Source: Serpula lacrymans var. lacrymans S7.9
Taxonomy: Eukaryota > Basidiomycota > Agaricomycetes > Boletales > Serpulaceae
Direction: 5' to 3'
Assembly: GCF_000218685.1 (NCBI RefSeq)
Contig: NW_006763290.1
Span: 3,374,908-3,438,907, forward strand
DNA: 64,000 nucleotides
How positions within the stretch are numbered: the first letter of the stretch is position 1; every line of letters begins with the position of its first letter. The notes beneath the pieces are model-generated. The model worked only from the letters and a program-made list of their open reading frames with translations, did not search any database and was not told where the DNA came from. Both the position numbers and the translations under genes were made by a program. Of this stretch, positions 22,220-34,864 are shown in pieces.

Positions 22220-22309
22220 GTGGGTTTCTGGTACGTGTTCTAGGGTGTAAATGTATTGTGACAGTTATAGCTGCCATCGTCTCTGTTGTGGAGTGAGTTT
22301 TCTGGCTTC

Positions 22310-23610
22310 TTACCAGTACGTCAGATTTTTGTGATCCGTTAAGATTTGGATTGTGTGGGAGCTTCCTAGAAGCAGGTGTTTCCACTCCTTCAGAGCTCTT
22401 ATTACTGCCAGTAGTTCTTTGTCGTAGATCTGGTAGTTCTTTTCCGCGGGGGACAGGGTTTTCGAAAAAAATGTGCACAGGTGCCATTGTCCTTGGTCAT
22501 CTGGTTGCATTAATACAGCCCTAGTGGCATTTTTGCTAGTGTCTGCTGCTATTTTTGATGGTTTCAAAGAGTCAGGCATTTGTGTTACCGGGGATTCGAG
22601 GAATTTTTGTTTCATTAAGCTGAAGGCATTATCTTCGATTTGCGTCCAGTTCCACTTTTTGTCTTTTTCTAGTAAGGCGTTTAGGGGTCTAGCTAGATAG
22701 CTAGATCAGAGTAATGACCAATGAACTTCCTGTAGAAGTTTCCGTAACCTAGAAACTTTTGTACACCCTTGGTGTTTGTTAGGGTTGGCCAATCATGTAT
22801 TCCTGCGAGTTTAGCTGGGTCCATAGATACCTGGTTGTGGGAAACAATCATTCCTAAGTATTCAATAGTTTCTGCCTCAAAGGTGCACTTTTCTATTTTG
22901 AGGAATAGGTTGTTATCGCGCAACCTTTGTAGAACCTGTTTTGTTCGGATTTGGAGTCTTTCAATGTTGGCGTTGAAGATGAGGATATCGTCCATGTATA
23001 TGATCATCCATCCTTCATCAATGTAGTCTTTGAATTTGTCATTCATCAGCCTTTGGAATGTCGCCGGTGAATTGCACATGCCAAAAAACATGACTGTTGG
23101 TTCGAACACTCCTTTGCTGGTTTTAAATGCAGCTTTCCATTTGTCTCCTTCTTTTATCCTTACATTGTTGTATCCCCAACGTAGATCTAGTTTTGTAAAA
23201 ATGGTGGCCCCTTTCAGTTTTTTGATGAGGTCAGGTATCAGGGGTAGTGGATATGGGTCTTTCACGGTATATGCATTCAGTTTTCTGTAATCTTGGCATG
23301 GTCGGAGTGATCCGTCCTTTTTGCCGATGAAAAAGAAGGGGGACACTTGTGGCGACTTGCTTGATCTGATGTATCCCTTTCTGTAGGTTTCTGTTAAGAA
23401 TTCCGTTAACACTTTGTCTTCCTTTGGTGCCAATGGGTATAATTTGCAATCTGTTGGTATAAATTCCGGTTTCATGTTGATTACGTGATTATATTCCCGT
23501 CGCTTGGGGAGTTTTTCCAACTTTTTTTTATCAAAGACGTTTGAATACTCTTTATATTCATCCGGGAGGATATGCTCCTTCTTTTCTCTGTGTATCTGTG
23601 CGTGTTCCAT
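22310..23610 (-). pseudogene. Gypsy family B reverse transcriptase and RNase H
   Basis: On the minus strand, 23610-22693 encodes the RT: RKGYIRSSKSPQVSPFFFIG, TKLDLRWGYNNVRIKEGDKW, VMFFGMCNSPATFQRLMND and the active site WMIIYMDDILIF with both Asp residues present. It ends with stops after GHYSDLAI. RNase H resumes in another frame (22615-22310) with LSPAEKNYQIYDKELLAVIR and ILTDHKNLTYW. So the catalytic core of RT is preserved while the polyprotein as a whole is broken. Confidence 0.87.
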
Positions 23611-23619
23611 TGCCGAGTT

Positions 23620-25060
23620 GACCTTTAATCTAATTGTGGTTCGAGGATAGGGTGTTTGGTCGGATACAAATCTATGAATGGTTTTGTATATGTCTTTGTT
23701 TATCGCGGTTGTCCTGTTTTTTATTTCCGTGGTTGTCTGGTTTGTCCTGATGGAGTGTTCGTCTGGGTTTGGTAATTTTTTGTCTTTCCAGTTAATGACT
23801 GGATTGACTTTTTGTAACCAGTAATATGTCTTCTCCGTCTAGTCCGGTCAATAGAAACTTTGTAAACTGTTTTGTCCTCCTGCATTTATCCTCTGATAGG
23901 TATAATGCATAATTTTTCCATTTTTGCTCATAGTTTCGTCAACGTTTTTACACGTTATAGGAGTTGGGAGTTTTTGGAGGGGGAGTCGGTGTTTGATGGC
24001 GAATTTTGTGTCCATGAAGTCATCTGTAGCTCCTGAATCTATCAGGGCTTTGGTTCTGATGGTTTTCTATTTTAATGAGCAATCAATTTGTAAAGAGTTG
24101 GCATTGATCATTGCTATTATTACAGTTGCCACTTTTAACGGTACTAACATCGGGGTAGTCCGTTGTTTCAAAAACCCTCGCCTTCCAATTCCTTCATTGC
24201 TTCTGCTCGTTGATCTTCTCCTAATTCCCTCCACATCCTCATGATGTTTTGGGCCCTGTCTTCTTCTACCACTGTTTTGGTGTCATCTTCTGTTTTGGCT
24301 TGACGTACCTTTCTTTCGGGAGTTTTTCCCTTATTCTGACAATTCCTTCCTATGTGCCCTTTTTTGTTGCATATGAAGCATCTCCCTTATTTCCTTCTGG
24401 TTTCTTCTTCGTCTTTGGTCAGTCTTTTTGCGCTAGTGAGTGGTCCACCTTTCCAATTTTTGTCGTTCTGTTTTTCCTTGTTTCTGGTACCCCACATCCC
24501 TTCGGAGATGGTGTTGGCACTGATCCAGTTGGCATCAAGGTTTGCCACCGTGTTCATCCAATCTTTTCTTCTATGGTGACCAGTTCCTTTCTGGTGAGTG
24601 CTCCGCGGAGGAGGGGAGGTCGGATTGCTTTCTGATAAATCATGATCATGGCTCCGTTGTTGATGCCGCTCTTCCCGGCATCTAGCATGAATCTCGAGTT
24701 AAATGCCACTGCATTTTCTCCTGGTTCCATCTTCATTTTCATCAAGGCGGCTGAGGCCGTTCCTTTGATGTTTGCCGTTCTGAAGCTGGCTGTGAAGGTT
24801 TTCATGAAGTCTGCCCATAAGGGGTAGGTGTTCTTTTCTTTGTACTCGGTCATTTTGGCTTCGCTCCACGAGGCGGCAGTCCCATCCTTCATGTAGCTGA
24901 GTGCTACATACACCTTTTTCTTGTTGGAGGTGTAAATGGTGTCATTGATATCAAAGTGTAAATCTGTGGATGATATCGATATTTGGGCCTTATCTGGGGT
25001 CCCATCAAAGTCATCAATCTTTCCAATCATCATGGGTTTAGAGGCTGCAGTATTAGACAT
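23620..25060 (-). pseudogene. Gypsy family B gag and protease
   Basis: The gag frame starts MSNTAASKPMMIGKIDDF at 25060 and runs 168 codons through ALSYMKDGTAASWSE and FMLDAGKSG to a stop at 24554. Downstream, in shifted frames, lie the zinc knuckle CFICNKKGHIGRNC (about 24335-24385) and the protease motif TKALIDSGATDDF (about 24025-24065). An open proline-rich frame upstream (25030-25605) overlaps the LTR and probably reflects leader sequence or a frameshifted N-terminus. Confidence 0.78.
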
Positions 25061-25500
25061 GGTGTGTGTTGGTGGGACTGGAGATGGATTGGGTGCTGGG
25101 GAAGTATCCGTGGTGTGGGAGGTGGTATTGGTTTGCCTTCTGCCACATATTCCTCAAAGTTGTTTTCGTCGTAGATGTCTGCTGTAGTTACTGGGGGATT
25201 GTGTTGTGTTTTGGGTATTAGTTGTGGGTGGCTTTCTGTGTAAAGCTGTAGCCAAAGTGTTCTGGTTTTGTAGAATGTGTCCGCCTGTTCTCGGGTGTGG
25301 AGTCGAGTGACGTCAGGTTGGGGAAAGGGAGGTGGTGCTGCTGTCCTTCCTTGTCTGGACGATGTTGGTGGTGTTGCTGTCCGTGGATTGTCCGAGCTTT
25401 CCTGCTCTCTGAGATCTGCTTGTTGGTCGTTGCAACGTCTTGTCAACTTTTTCTTCCCAAACCTAAATAGGTGGGATTTCTGGTAGGAATATGATTCTTT

Positions 25501-26314
25501 TGTTACGCACAAAGTGCTTAACAAAGTCTGAGGATTCGTCGAGTGTTCAAAGAGACTTATCTGAAGACAAATTCGAGGACGTAGTTCTGAGTAGAGTTCT
25601 TTCAACGAGAGTTGGTCTTCTTCTGGGTAGAAGTCTGATCTTAGGAGTCTAGCTTTGTAAGTGTAAACTGCGTAGAATTGTATTGAAGAAATACTACTAC
25701 TGTTACAAGGGTATTTATAGGAAATATGATCGGTGATAGGAGTTAGGTCCTATCTAGGGGAGGCTTGCCTGTTGAGGGCTAACTACTATACTGTTACGAT
25801 AACACAATTTTTGGACTTTCCCTTTACTTTTATTCTCCGCTTTAACCTTATACTATAGCTTTCACACAGGGTGCCGCGTGGCACTTCCCCTTCCCGCGCC
25901 GTGTTGCCTTTATTCTTATTTTGGACATAACTCTCTCACACAGTGGAGCTGGCCACACGGGCTAGGCCCCATGATATCATCAGCCACTATATTTATCAAC
26001 TGTATAGTACACATGTACAAACAACCCTGTAGTAGTATATAAACCCCAATAGATCCAGGAGACTCCTTAGCGAGTCCTCCTGTTGTATACCAACTAACTC
26101 ACTGCATATTAAGGGGTAACCACTCCCTCATCATCTTTCTCTATAGTGTGTTCCTGTGTGCGCCAGAGTATATCTTGGTCATTACACTATACTAGGAAAT
26201 GCAGTCTGCAAAGAAAACGGAAATATACGTGAAGGAAATGAGTCATTGGTCCGATGGTATAACCGACAAGTAAAGAAAAATGAGTAGTCCATAAAAGGAA
26301 TAAAAATTGTAACA
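25501..26314 (-). repeat. 5' LTR of Gypsy family B, split by a solo LTR
   Basis: The ends are TGTTACGCAC (25501) and ATTGTAACA (26314), giving TGTTAC/GTAACA termini. Removing the inserted family A LTR (25792-26186) and its duplicated target leaves about 413 bp. A TATA-like ctataaatac lies on the minus strand near 25715. Gag follows in the expected direction. Confidence 0.68.
25792..26186 (+). repeat. Solo LTR, Gypsy family A (inside family B LTR)
   Basis: It begins TGTTACGATAACACAATTTT and ends CTTGGTCATTACA. The flanks share CTATAC on both sides (25786-25791 and 26187-26192), i.e. a 5-bp duplication plus one base, so the insertion is simple. This LTR still has CpG-containing boxes such as cccgcgccgtgttg. 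Confidence 0.92.
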
Positions 26315-27389
26315 TCTTCTTTGTGAGGTTCTCAACGTGACTTGTTCAGCTGAAAATCTTGTAGTCTGTGTTGCGCTAAATACTTGCAAGCCCCAAGTTG
26401 CATCAGGAAAAATGGAGGTAGCTATATAGAGCTCTATAGCACTATAAGTGCTCATAAAGCTGGTATAGTGGTCAAACCTGCTATAAAACCTCTTCCATCT
26501 ATAGAGCCTCATATAGTTCTATTAATGCCCTTATAGTTGTAAGAAATTGTTGTGTGGCTGACGAAAAAAATTAACACAGACAGGATTTAAACTCTCAACC
26601 TGCTAGTCAGCTTTTGGTTGACTAAGAAATTTATAGCCACGCATTACACATTTATCCACTATACCATGAGTGCTTATAAAATATATTATACGGGTGTTAT
26701 ATATTGACCTTTTATGGACTTAGATTATTTTTTTACTCACTGTCACCACTTATATTTGGATAAATCATTATTCTTATTTTTATAAATATCAAAGATACAA
26801 ACTACTATTTCACTAATACAGACTACATAATTGATTAATGCTGTATGATTTATTAGCCCTTTCAAGCAGCTTGAACTATATTATAACTGTGACCTTCACA
26901 GCTATAGGAGCTATGTAGGCTGCCATAGGCTATAAGGGCACTTATAGTACCTTGCCTATATTAATATACTTGACCCCAAACACTTTTGGCCTCTTTCTAT
27001 TGTTGAACAAGTTTATTAGATTCATCCAGAGTTTGAGGGAAATATAGATACTTCTCCCCTTGGTTAAATTTTGCTTACTACTATGCTATAAGAGCTATAA
27101 GAGCTATGATTGCACTGATAGTACTATAGTTTCTATGAATGCATTTATATACATATGTGGTGGCTATATAGTGCTATATAGCAAAAGGGTTTTTCCCGAT
27201 GTTCTCACACAGCTGGAACACCAGAATCTGCTTCAGTTATCCAACACTGGTTTGCATTATGTAAATACATGAGTTTGCTTTCTACGTCTAAAAAAAACAC
27301 AACCTGGCGCTTGCGGGCATCTCCGAGCATGGCCAGTTCTCACTGGGGATGACGCCTGGTCCCTAACGCCTGGTCCCTAAGATCCAGGG
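26315..27389. other. A/T-rich DNA with recurring CTATAG/CTATAA words
   Basis: No gene is supported. Around 26410-26530 and 26880-27190 words such as gctatatag, ctataag and tatagagc recur in both orientations, giving a loose inverted-repeat look (gctatatagagc near 26413, tagtgctatatagc near 27168). This may be an old MITE of about 780 bp. Confidence 0.35.
26575..26668 (-). other. tRNA-like sequence, possible SINE head or tRNA relic
   Basis: On the minus strand ATGGTATAGTGGATAAATG resembles a D-arm/A-box, and about 60 bases later AGAGTTTAAATCCTGT resembles a T-arm/B-box, with a T-run (TTTTTTT) after it. The T-stem pairs poorly and no clean anticodon arm forms, so a working tRNA is unlikely. 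A decayed tRNA or tRNA-derived SINE head is the best reading. Confidence 0.3.
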
Positions 27390-30300
27390 TCAAAGCTCCA
27401 TCATAAATGCTGGGAAGTTTGTCATAAAGGATGGGTTGCATGACAACCGCTGCAAAATGGCGGCGCCAGCATTACAGCTACTACGCGACCGCAAATATCC
27501 ACCCAATTTCATGGCTATCAGGGTGGTCGATTGCCCTGTGCCATTGCTCTGCGGGCTAAGAACAGACTGCGAAGCACACTCGATGTGCATAGCAGCAGTG
27601 AGAGACGACGATACGATCGCGGCGAGTAGCTCAATACTCATCAACTTCTCAGGCGGCTGTTGCTGATCAACGGCACTGATTAGCACCGGTAATGCAATAT
27701 GCAGAAACAAGGGCAGTAGAGGGGTTGTAGGTTGTGGCATGACGAGGATGGACGTTACTAGATTCCGACATGCTTCCATTTCCCTCACGTTCGCGGGAGT
27801 GTTCAGTTCGTACCAAAGGAGGCGCACAAACTGCATAGGAGAAGACAGCGTTAGGCAGCGCGCGAGATTGATATATGGGGCCTTTCCCTCTCTCGTAAGG
27901 GCAAGTGAACCATGAATGATTTTTCGAGGTTGATCCATCCATGTAGCACGAGAATGGTGGTTCTTTGATGCATCGCCGGCCTCTGCATATCGTGATCCAT
28001 TCAGCCGAAATGCAATGAAAGTGGCAATGACCTACTCTCAACAACTGCCAAAGACTGTAAAGCAGTATTGCGAATGATGTCCAAATCATAAACTTGGCGA
28101 GACGAACTCGGTGGCAAGGGCAGGCCAATGGACAACATTTTCAAAATATCTGCACCGCACAGATTTAAGACTGACGGGGGGCAAGAAGGCGAAAGGAGTA
28201 GAGTCCGGAGAACTTCTATGTGTACAGATGCCGCCAGGCTGCCAACCGAAGGCCATCTGAGTAATTTTAAAGGCCCTACATGGCAAACAAACGTACCATT
28301 CCCGCTGTATTTCACTCAGCATAACTTTCACTATACTAACGAGCGTCCATTTCAGGAGCGGACTCATAAAATATGAGATACCGTTACTGAAAACATCTTG
28401 GTCCATTTTCCCTTCGTATCGAGCCCGAATTGCATGTGAAAAAACCGTCGAGGAAATAATCAACAAGTTTGTCGGATTGGTAGACCTGAGCCAAAAACTA
28501 AATCGATAAATCAGGGATTGATTTAGCGATCGACATACCGTAATATTGTATCTTCTATACCCTCACTGTTTGTATCAAATAACGCCTTGAACCATAAGGT
28601 AGTACACGGGCCCCCAAAGCCTTCGATCGAGGGAATCAGCTCAAAATGCGCGAAGTCCGAGCTCGGGAGCTCGCGCATTAGCTTATATGAGCATTTCAGT
28701 GTGCTTCAGCATTCCGACTGCGCAGATTACCCACCTGAAATCGTGCCGATGCCACCTGCACGAACAATACGACGTTTCCCAAATGACTAAGAGCAGTTTG
28801 TGGGTCACCTTGAGCAGACTGAGTGAAGAGTACACAATGTAGATCAGAATAAATACCAACCGACAGTTTCACAATCATAACCTGAAAGAAACGCCATGGC
28901 TTCACTGATTAATAGTGATATCGTAATATAGACAGATAAGATATCCAGTACAGGGTTGTGTGAGAACAATAATCTGGATAAGCGACCTAATAACTCGACG
29001 TCAAAAGCTTTAGAAAAAGACAAAAAATGCTAGCCACTTGTCAATAGCCGACATCAAAAGACTGCAAGTTTATATGAACCTACTTTTTGAATCATCTTCG
29101 CGAAAATAACATGACTACCAGGATCTTGGCAGATGCGTTTCACAGTGGAATCAGTCTCATTCTGATTTTGTTCCTGGATCAGCTTGAGATTTAAATATGT
29201 CTATATGTTCCTTAGCATCTGGTAAACATCAGAATAAAGTGCTTAACCTCCATGTCTTGCCCGTGTATATATGCCTCTGCTTGCAACGTATGAGTAGTGC
29301 TGTTAGTCGATGTCCTTATAAAAGCTGAATTTATTGCATTGACGTCAACGAGTGAATGGAGAAATCTTCGAATAAAACGGGAAGTACTGTGTGAATGGGG
29401 TTCAGGTCAAAGAGACTATTACTTCGCCTCGGAGTAACTCACGATGTATGGCTTTCGTCGCTGTGGTCGGTAACATCACGGTGCAAGAAATTTACCCAAC
29501 CAAAATGTTCGAAGACTGATGAGAGGGAAGCTTGCATAGCAGACTGCTAATCTTTGAACCCGTCAGACGATCAAAATAACTAAACCAGAATAAAGTCTAA
29601 CGCAGTCTATTTTGGCAATGCCGTGTATTTCGAAAACCTTCTCGAGTGCCAGGAGAAGGAAAGGAAGCTTTGACAAGTGAATTAGAAAAGATAACTGCAG
29701 TAATCGGAATCGAAAACATACACGGCCGATCATGAAAGACTTCCAGATAAGGGAACCGCGGTGGGTATTTTGCGCTTGCGTGCAGGTAAAAGCAGCTATG
29801 AGCAGATGAGTATACAATGCACTCGTCGACCACGCATTCCATCGTTGCATTCCGAAAAACATGGCTACCGTATTTGCTACACAACCGGGGCCAAAATCAC
29901 CACCACGGCAAGTAACCTAAAATGAGCAAGGTAAGCATTATGTTGTGCTGCGCGGCCTCTGAGACTTACCAGAGCCTGGAGTAACATGGTACAGGTGATT
30001 ACATCTGAACGATCAGGTCCCAACGTTTCTTTCTTCCCCAAAGCAAGATGAAGAGTTTGCATCATCTGCGCTTCTCTTGCTACTTTGGCGTCATTCCCGA
30101 TAAGAAAGCTCAGCGACAGTGCAAAAGATTGCAAAGCTTGTCTAACATCAGGTAGTAGTTGTGAAGTATGCAAGATGTCGTTTGCATCTGCGAGTAGGAG
30201 TGCAGCCCGTGAAGCAGAGACCCGAGATATATCCGGCACCCACGACAGTATGACAACGATGAGCTTAGAGGTGGAGAACAGGAGCGTATGAAACCTGGAT

Positions 30301-30860
30301 GAGGACGAAGAGTTCACAGTGCGTAACAGCGTGAATGCGTCTTGTACTACATCCATCATGATCACAGCAGTGTGAGAGTTTGCTATAGCCACGTAAGACA
30401 CCATTGGGAGCTTGGCCACCCAGCGATGAGTATCCAAAGCAATTTTACAAAGGATATCAAGCGTGTCGTCACGTAGTTCCGGTGATCTTACTGCTTGAAG
30501 CAGCGTGGCCACAAAATCAACCACCGATATCATCCCTTCGTCCAACCCGTTTCTTAAATAATCATGAAGTCGAGTATCCCCAGGATGCCTGTGGTACAAG
30601 GAGATCACTGAGTCTACATGATTTATCTCAGCGGATAAGTCCCGCGACATGCCAACACAATGAACATACTACTCAAAGCTGTCCCCGAGTTAGAAGAACC
30701 GTAGTATGGATCGTTTCTTCCAATAAACATTTGGCAGTGACTAGTCCACTTAATCAAAGTCTAGGTCAGAGAGATGAAGGAGTCAAGATCAAGAATGGCT
30801 AACTTGCTCAGGAGAAATCCCATTTTGAAAACAGCTTCGAGTCAAGTCAGCTAGTGACAT
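27390..30860 (-). CDS. MED5: Mediator subunit 5-like protein, multi-exon
   Basis: The product would be a subunit of the Mediator tail, linking activators to RNA polymerase II. The first exon (30860-30804) encodes MSLADLTRSCFQNGISPEQ. A second short exon gives HCQMFIGRNDP, and an intron of GTATGT...GTAG form leads to VISLYHRHPGDTRLHDYL. The large exon (to about 29877) has VDFVATLLQAVRSPELRDD, SLSFLIGNDAKVAREAQMM and LGKKETLGPDRSD. Later exons carry LYTHLLIAAFTC, DPQTALSHLGNVVLFVQ (28750 region), FMSPLLKWTLVSIVKVML and, last, LVMPQPTTPLLPLFLHIALP to a stop at 27390. Order and motifs fit fungal Med5 as I remember it. Some exon borders between 28470 and 29560 are not resolved. Composition is less A/T-rich than the transposons around it, and no insertion lies inside. 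Confidence 0.65.
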
Positions 30861-31842
30861 GATTCCCACTGATATCTTCTTTGTTTCAAGGAGTGACACA
30901 GGATATAATCCTCTTTGCAATCGGTCAAGACTTTGGATGGACGACGATGATAGATACAAGAAAGATCTACAACTTGTATTCCTGGTACTGTCAGGTCTGC
31001 ATCAGCGAAATAAAGTTACCGTGAGATGCTCTTATGCTTGTTCCATTTGGGTCGAAAAATTAGTAAGCTCTTTATTTACCTACAAAGTTATAGAAAAATG
31101 TCGCACTATTTTCTGGGCATGACGAACAAAATCGTATGTGATGGTAGAGGCAATGTATTATAACATGGCCCTCTGATGATTCAGATGATCAACGCGCTAG
31201 TATCATTAGCACTCCTGACCGGCTTGAGTCCTATGCATTATTAGGTACAATTGAGAACGCCAGAATTCTCTTTCGGCAATGTTACTATGCTGTTTCCTGT
31301 TGACTCTGGTGTGAGCTAGCTAACATATTTTATCCCTCCTCTACTGAGTGAGAATGAACAATTACAACCCCTCTCTATGTAGCACCCAGAGAGTACCCCT
31401 GTTGTCGTTAGATTTGTTTGGAAGAAATGTGCCTCAATTGTTGACTATTTTCTCTTTCATGTCTTACAGGACCTAACCCACTTGTGGCGTCTCGACCACC
31501 ATCTCAAGCATGGCGGTTTGCCTGACTGAATTCCTGATGAGACTATCGCTTTCTTGATCGCAGTGGTGAGTCTTCAAGTTGGCTATTTGTGACGACACTA
31601 GTGCTGACTATATCATCCTATTACCAACAGATTCAATGGAGGCTCGAGGGTTATTCAGGCAATGTCTATATTGCACGCAAACTCTAACTATGAAGTTCTG
31701 GCAAGAAATTACTGTGCCGCCCTGGCCATCATTAGTAGTTTCACAGGCGTGCAGGCAGAATTATATGAATGCACCATGCATACACAGGGCATGTGAGTGT
31801 GTTAATAGGCTTAGATTATCAGTTTCATTTACATGGATGTAT
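30861..31842. other. Upstream of the MED5-like gene; no gene seen
   Basis: This should contain the promoter of the minus-strand MED5-like gene next to 30860. Donor- and acceptor-like signals (cagtggtgagtc near 31560) occur but no coherent protein appears. Confidence 0.4.
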
Positions 31843-32253
31843 TGTTACAATACACAATTTTCAGACCTTTAAATTTCATTCTCCACTTTAACTTTCTTTT
31901 GTAGTTTTCACTCCCCGTGCCATGCAGCACTTTCCATTATTGTTCAAACTCCACTTCTCACACTGCGCTGCCTTTTCTATTTTTAGATACAAGTCTCTCA
32001 CACAGTGGGGCTGGTCACATGGGCTGTGCCCTATGACATCATCAGCCACTGCCTTCATCAACTGTATAGTACACATGTACAAACAGTCTGTAGATGTATA
32101 TAAACCCCAATAGATCAAGGAGACTCCTTGGTGAGTTCTCCTGTTGTTTACCCACAACTAACTCGGTCCTATCTTAAGGGGTAACCACTCCCATTCAATT
32201 CACTATTGCTTGTCTGAGTTGTGTGCCAGAGTATACAAACTCTAGGTCTAAGA
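31843..32253 (+). repeat. Solo LTR, Gypsy family A (diverged)
   Basis: It starts TGTTACAATACACAATTTTC and keeps the family landmarks (tatataaacccc, gagactccttgg, aaggggtaaccactccc, gtgtgccagagta). The last dozen bases are altered (tctaggtctaaga in place of cttggttgttaca) and no target duplication is visible, so this is an older copy. Confidence 0.85.
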
Positions 32254-34864
32254 ATCAATACTCAGTTTTGTGCAATACAAACTCTGATTTATTATGCTGT
32301 ACCTAAGAAATCAATACTGAAGCATAATAAGTAAATGAAGATGTGAAAAAAAAAGACTGTATCTACTAACCTCAGTTTTGTGCAATACAAACTGAGGTGT
32401 AACTATTCTAGAAACGAGCATAAAAATGAGAAGGAAAAGTCCGAGTTTTTGGATCCCAATGGGGAAACATTTTCCCATAACTATAGGGTGAAAAGTCGGA
32501 CTGTAAATGAATTATTTAGTACTTGAAATATTAGCGTAGGCTCAAATAAACTGTTGAATCATGAAAATGATATATTGAATATATAGAAATATGCCTACAC
32601 CAGATTGTTACATGTATAGGATTTGATTGAACCTGAGGATCCCTTAATAATATAATTACGGTCTGTTTATTGGCATTGAAGCAATTTGTCAGTAGTAGTT
32701 TGCATGTTTTGTTTCACTCTGGTAGATTATGATTGATGGTGTCAAATCATGAGGGTAGTGAGGTACACATCACCATAACTCTTCAGTTATAAAGGGCATG
32801 AACAGATGTAAAAGGTGAAGACTATAGTCTAGGCAAGTATAAAAAGTTTGTTGTGCAGGCTCATCCGTCATAGGCTTCACTCCTTCCTGTTATATGTCAA
32901 AAAGACCTAGATATAGATACTATACAACTCATACAGCCAGAAGTTGTATGCTAAGGTCATTGCCACCGCTAATTTGCAGTACTCTAGCTGAGCATTGATC
33001 TGTTGCTGCAGCTGTATGAACTTTTGGCCTGCAAAAAAGATGTCACTATGCTACGTTCATAAGAAGATAAGTTTGATTTACCTCAATTCCAACCCATCAT
33101 AGAGCAGCTACCTCACTATATGTACACCCCCCTAAAAACACACCGTGACATCATCAATTATGACAATGACTCGGATGAGAAAGAGCTCAACTCGGACCGT
33201 GACAGTGTGGTGGCTGTTGATAGGTGCCGGTTTTGGCTTTTTGTCAAGGCTGTGCTTGCCACACGTGGCGGATTGCTCGCTTATCCCTTGAAGGTTGCAA
33301 ATTTGTCTCAATCCGATTGAGTAACCTGATTCTGTTTGAAATGACATCAAATTCAGGTACCCCAACTAACCATGAGTGGGACAGATTACCCAATTTGGTA
33401 CTCTTATCTGACAATATCAAATTCTAAAGTCAATAATAATATTAACAATAATATCAACATCAATATTTGTATAGACGTAGAGTACAATGGTGGGGCTGAC
33501 AACGACCTTGAAGTAAGTAACTACCTTCAATCATTTTTGCATTTGCTCATGCTACTTCAGTCCGCTCACCATGACAATACGGCTCCCACAATCTTTGTTG
33601 TCGTCCTGGTGCGTGCAATGGGGATGGTTTTTGAGAGGGGGAGGGGCTAGGATTGCAGTCGTAGTCGCCAGCGTTGAGACATTGGGTGGCAGAGGATTGA
33701 GGATCAAGAGCCAGCGGTACATCTGTTCTCCTTCATATGCGGCATTGTACTGACGCAATGTGCGGCCAACAGCCACCCCAGGCCCGGGAGCCTGAGAGGA
33801 GTATACTATTGGTGCTGCTTTTCCTCTGCATTCTATTGGCGTTACTCCATGCCATTACTCAATTGCCGGGCGTCATGTGGAGATTAGCTTGGCATAGGTT
33901 CTGAGTTGGACAACAAAATTGTTACTGTAGATGGAATTGGCTCCCATTTTATGTTTTAGCTGGTGTGATCTTTGGAATATATTACTGTAATTAGCCAACA
34001 AACTTGCCATAAAATATGATGTAGTGGGCCTGCACCTGGAATATACCCCTAACCTGATGGGTCTCTTGGGTCCCATTTAATGTAGTGTCCTCAAAGTCAG
34101 CACAATCCCTCCCCCTGCTTGCCCCACTCACTGTCTTGCATGACCTCCAAGTGCATGAAAAATAAAGCTTATTGGCTGGATGATGACTTCAAAATTCAGA
34201 TAAGTTTTAAGTACCTATACAATTTTTCTAAACCAATAAATTGTGATAGCTTTGAATTTTGAAAGCCTTCAATGCTGTCTACAATGTCTCAAAGGTTGGT
34301 GCTAGTGTGGAATTTTTTATCTGGTAAGTTATGTTTTTTTATACACAATTTATTTATTTCTGATTTTTTAGTAGCGTATTCAGGCTTTACATTTGAGTAG
34401 TCGTACATTTCAATAGTATACTATACTTGTTACTTTGTATATTAAATCCATAGTATAATGATTATAATATACTCTATATCTGTTTCAGAGTAAAATAAAG
34501 CTTATTAGAACAGCTAAAACAACTGTCTACTAGTTGTAATAAATTGATATGAACTGATATAGCTAATATATTTGCTATAATAGCAAAAATTATGAACTAG
34601 TGTGTACTTATTAGCACTTATAGTAAAACCATGTTTTCCTGATCTGTGTGCATGCAGTTTTGTGAGAGCATGCCATTTGGCAAATCTGGAAAGTAAAGAC
34701 ATAACTAAGTTATCATGTCGCTGAGGTAATATTTCTTCAAAAATGAGGATAGTGCACTATTGATAGGAAGTTTTATTAATATTCAAAAAAATCCAGGTAG
34801 GAAAGACTTAACCTGTAATATATCCTCAAAATCCTGTGCAGCTAACTTCTTCATCTCAGAAGCG
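32254..34864. other. Apparently non-coding DNA with short repeats
   Basis: A perfect 23-bp direct repeat starts at 32261 and again at 32371 (CTCAGTTTTGTG..., 110 bp apart); the second copy extends into an 8-bp-arm hairpin (CTCAGTTT/AAACTGAG). At 33120-33320 a plus-strand frame (YDNDSDEKELNSDRDS) looks protein-like but is not assignable. At 33425-33465 an aat/aac microsatellite encodes only Asn. Nothing else is recognised. Confidence 0.35.

Larger units (their letters stand above)
21450..26314 (-). mobile_element. Gypsy family B, 5' LTR to integrase, 3' end lost
   Basis: Read on the minus strand: LTR (26314-25501), gag (from 25060), zinc knuckle, protease, RT, RNase H, H2C2 finger and half of the integrase core. 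It then stops at about 21450 against the Helitron fragment. No 3' LTR or chromodomain remains. The LTR is itself split by a family A solo LTR. Frames are broken several times, so the element is dead, although its RT box YMDD is intact. Confidence 0.87.

Noticed and set aside
25030..25605. 191-codon minus-strand frame as a separate Gypsy B gene
   Set aside because: It overlaps the LTR and the true gag start in another frame; most likely leader sequence or a frameshifted gag N-terminus.
26575..26668. Functional tRNA gene
   Set aside because: The T-stem pairs poorly and no proper anticodon arm forms.
33372..33650. Asn-rich open frame as a gene
   Set aside because: It comes from an aat/aac microsatellite and has no other protein features.
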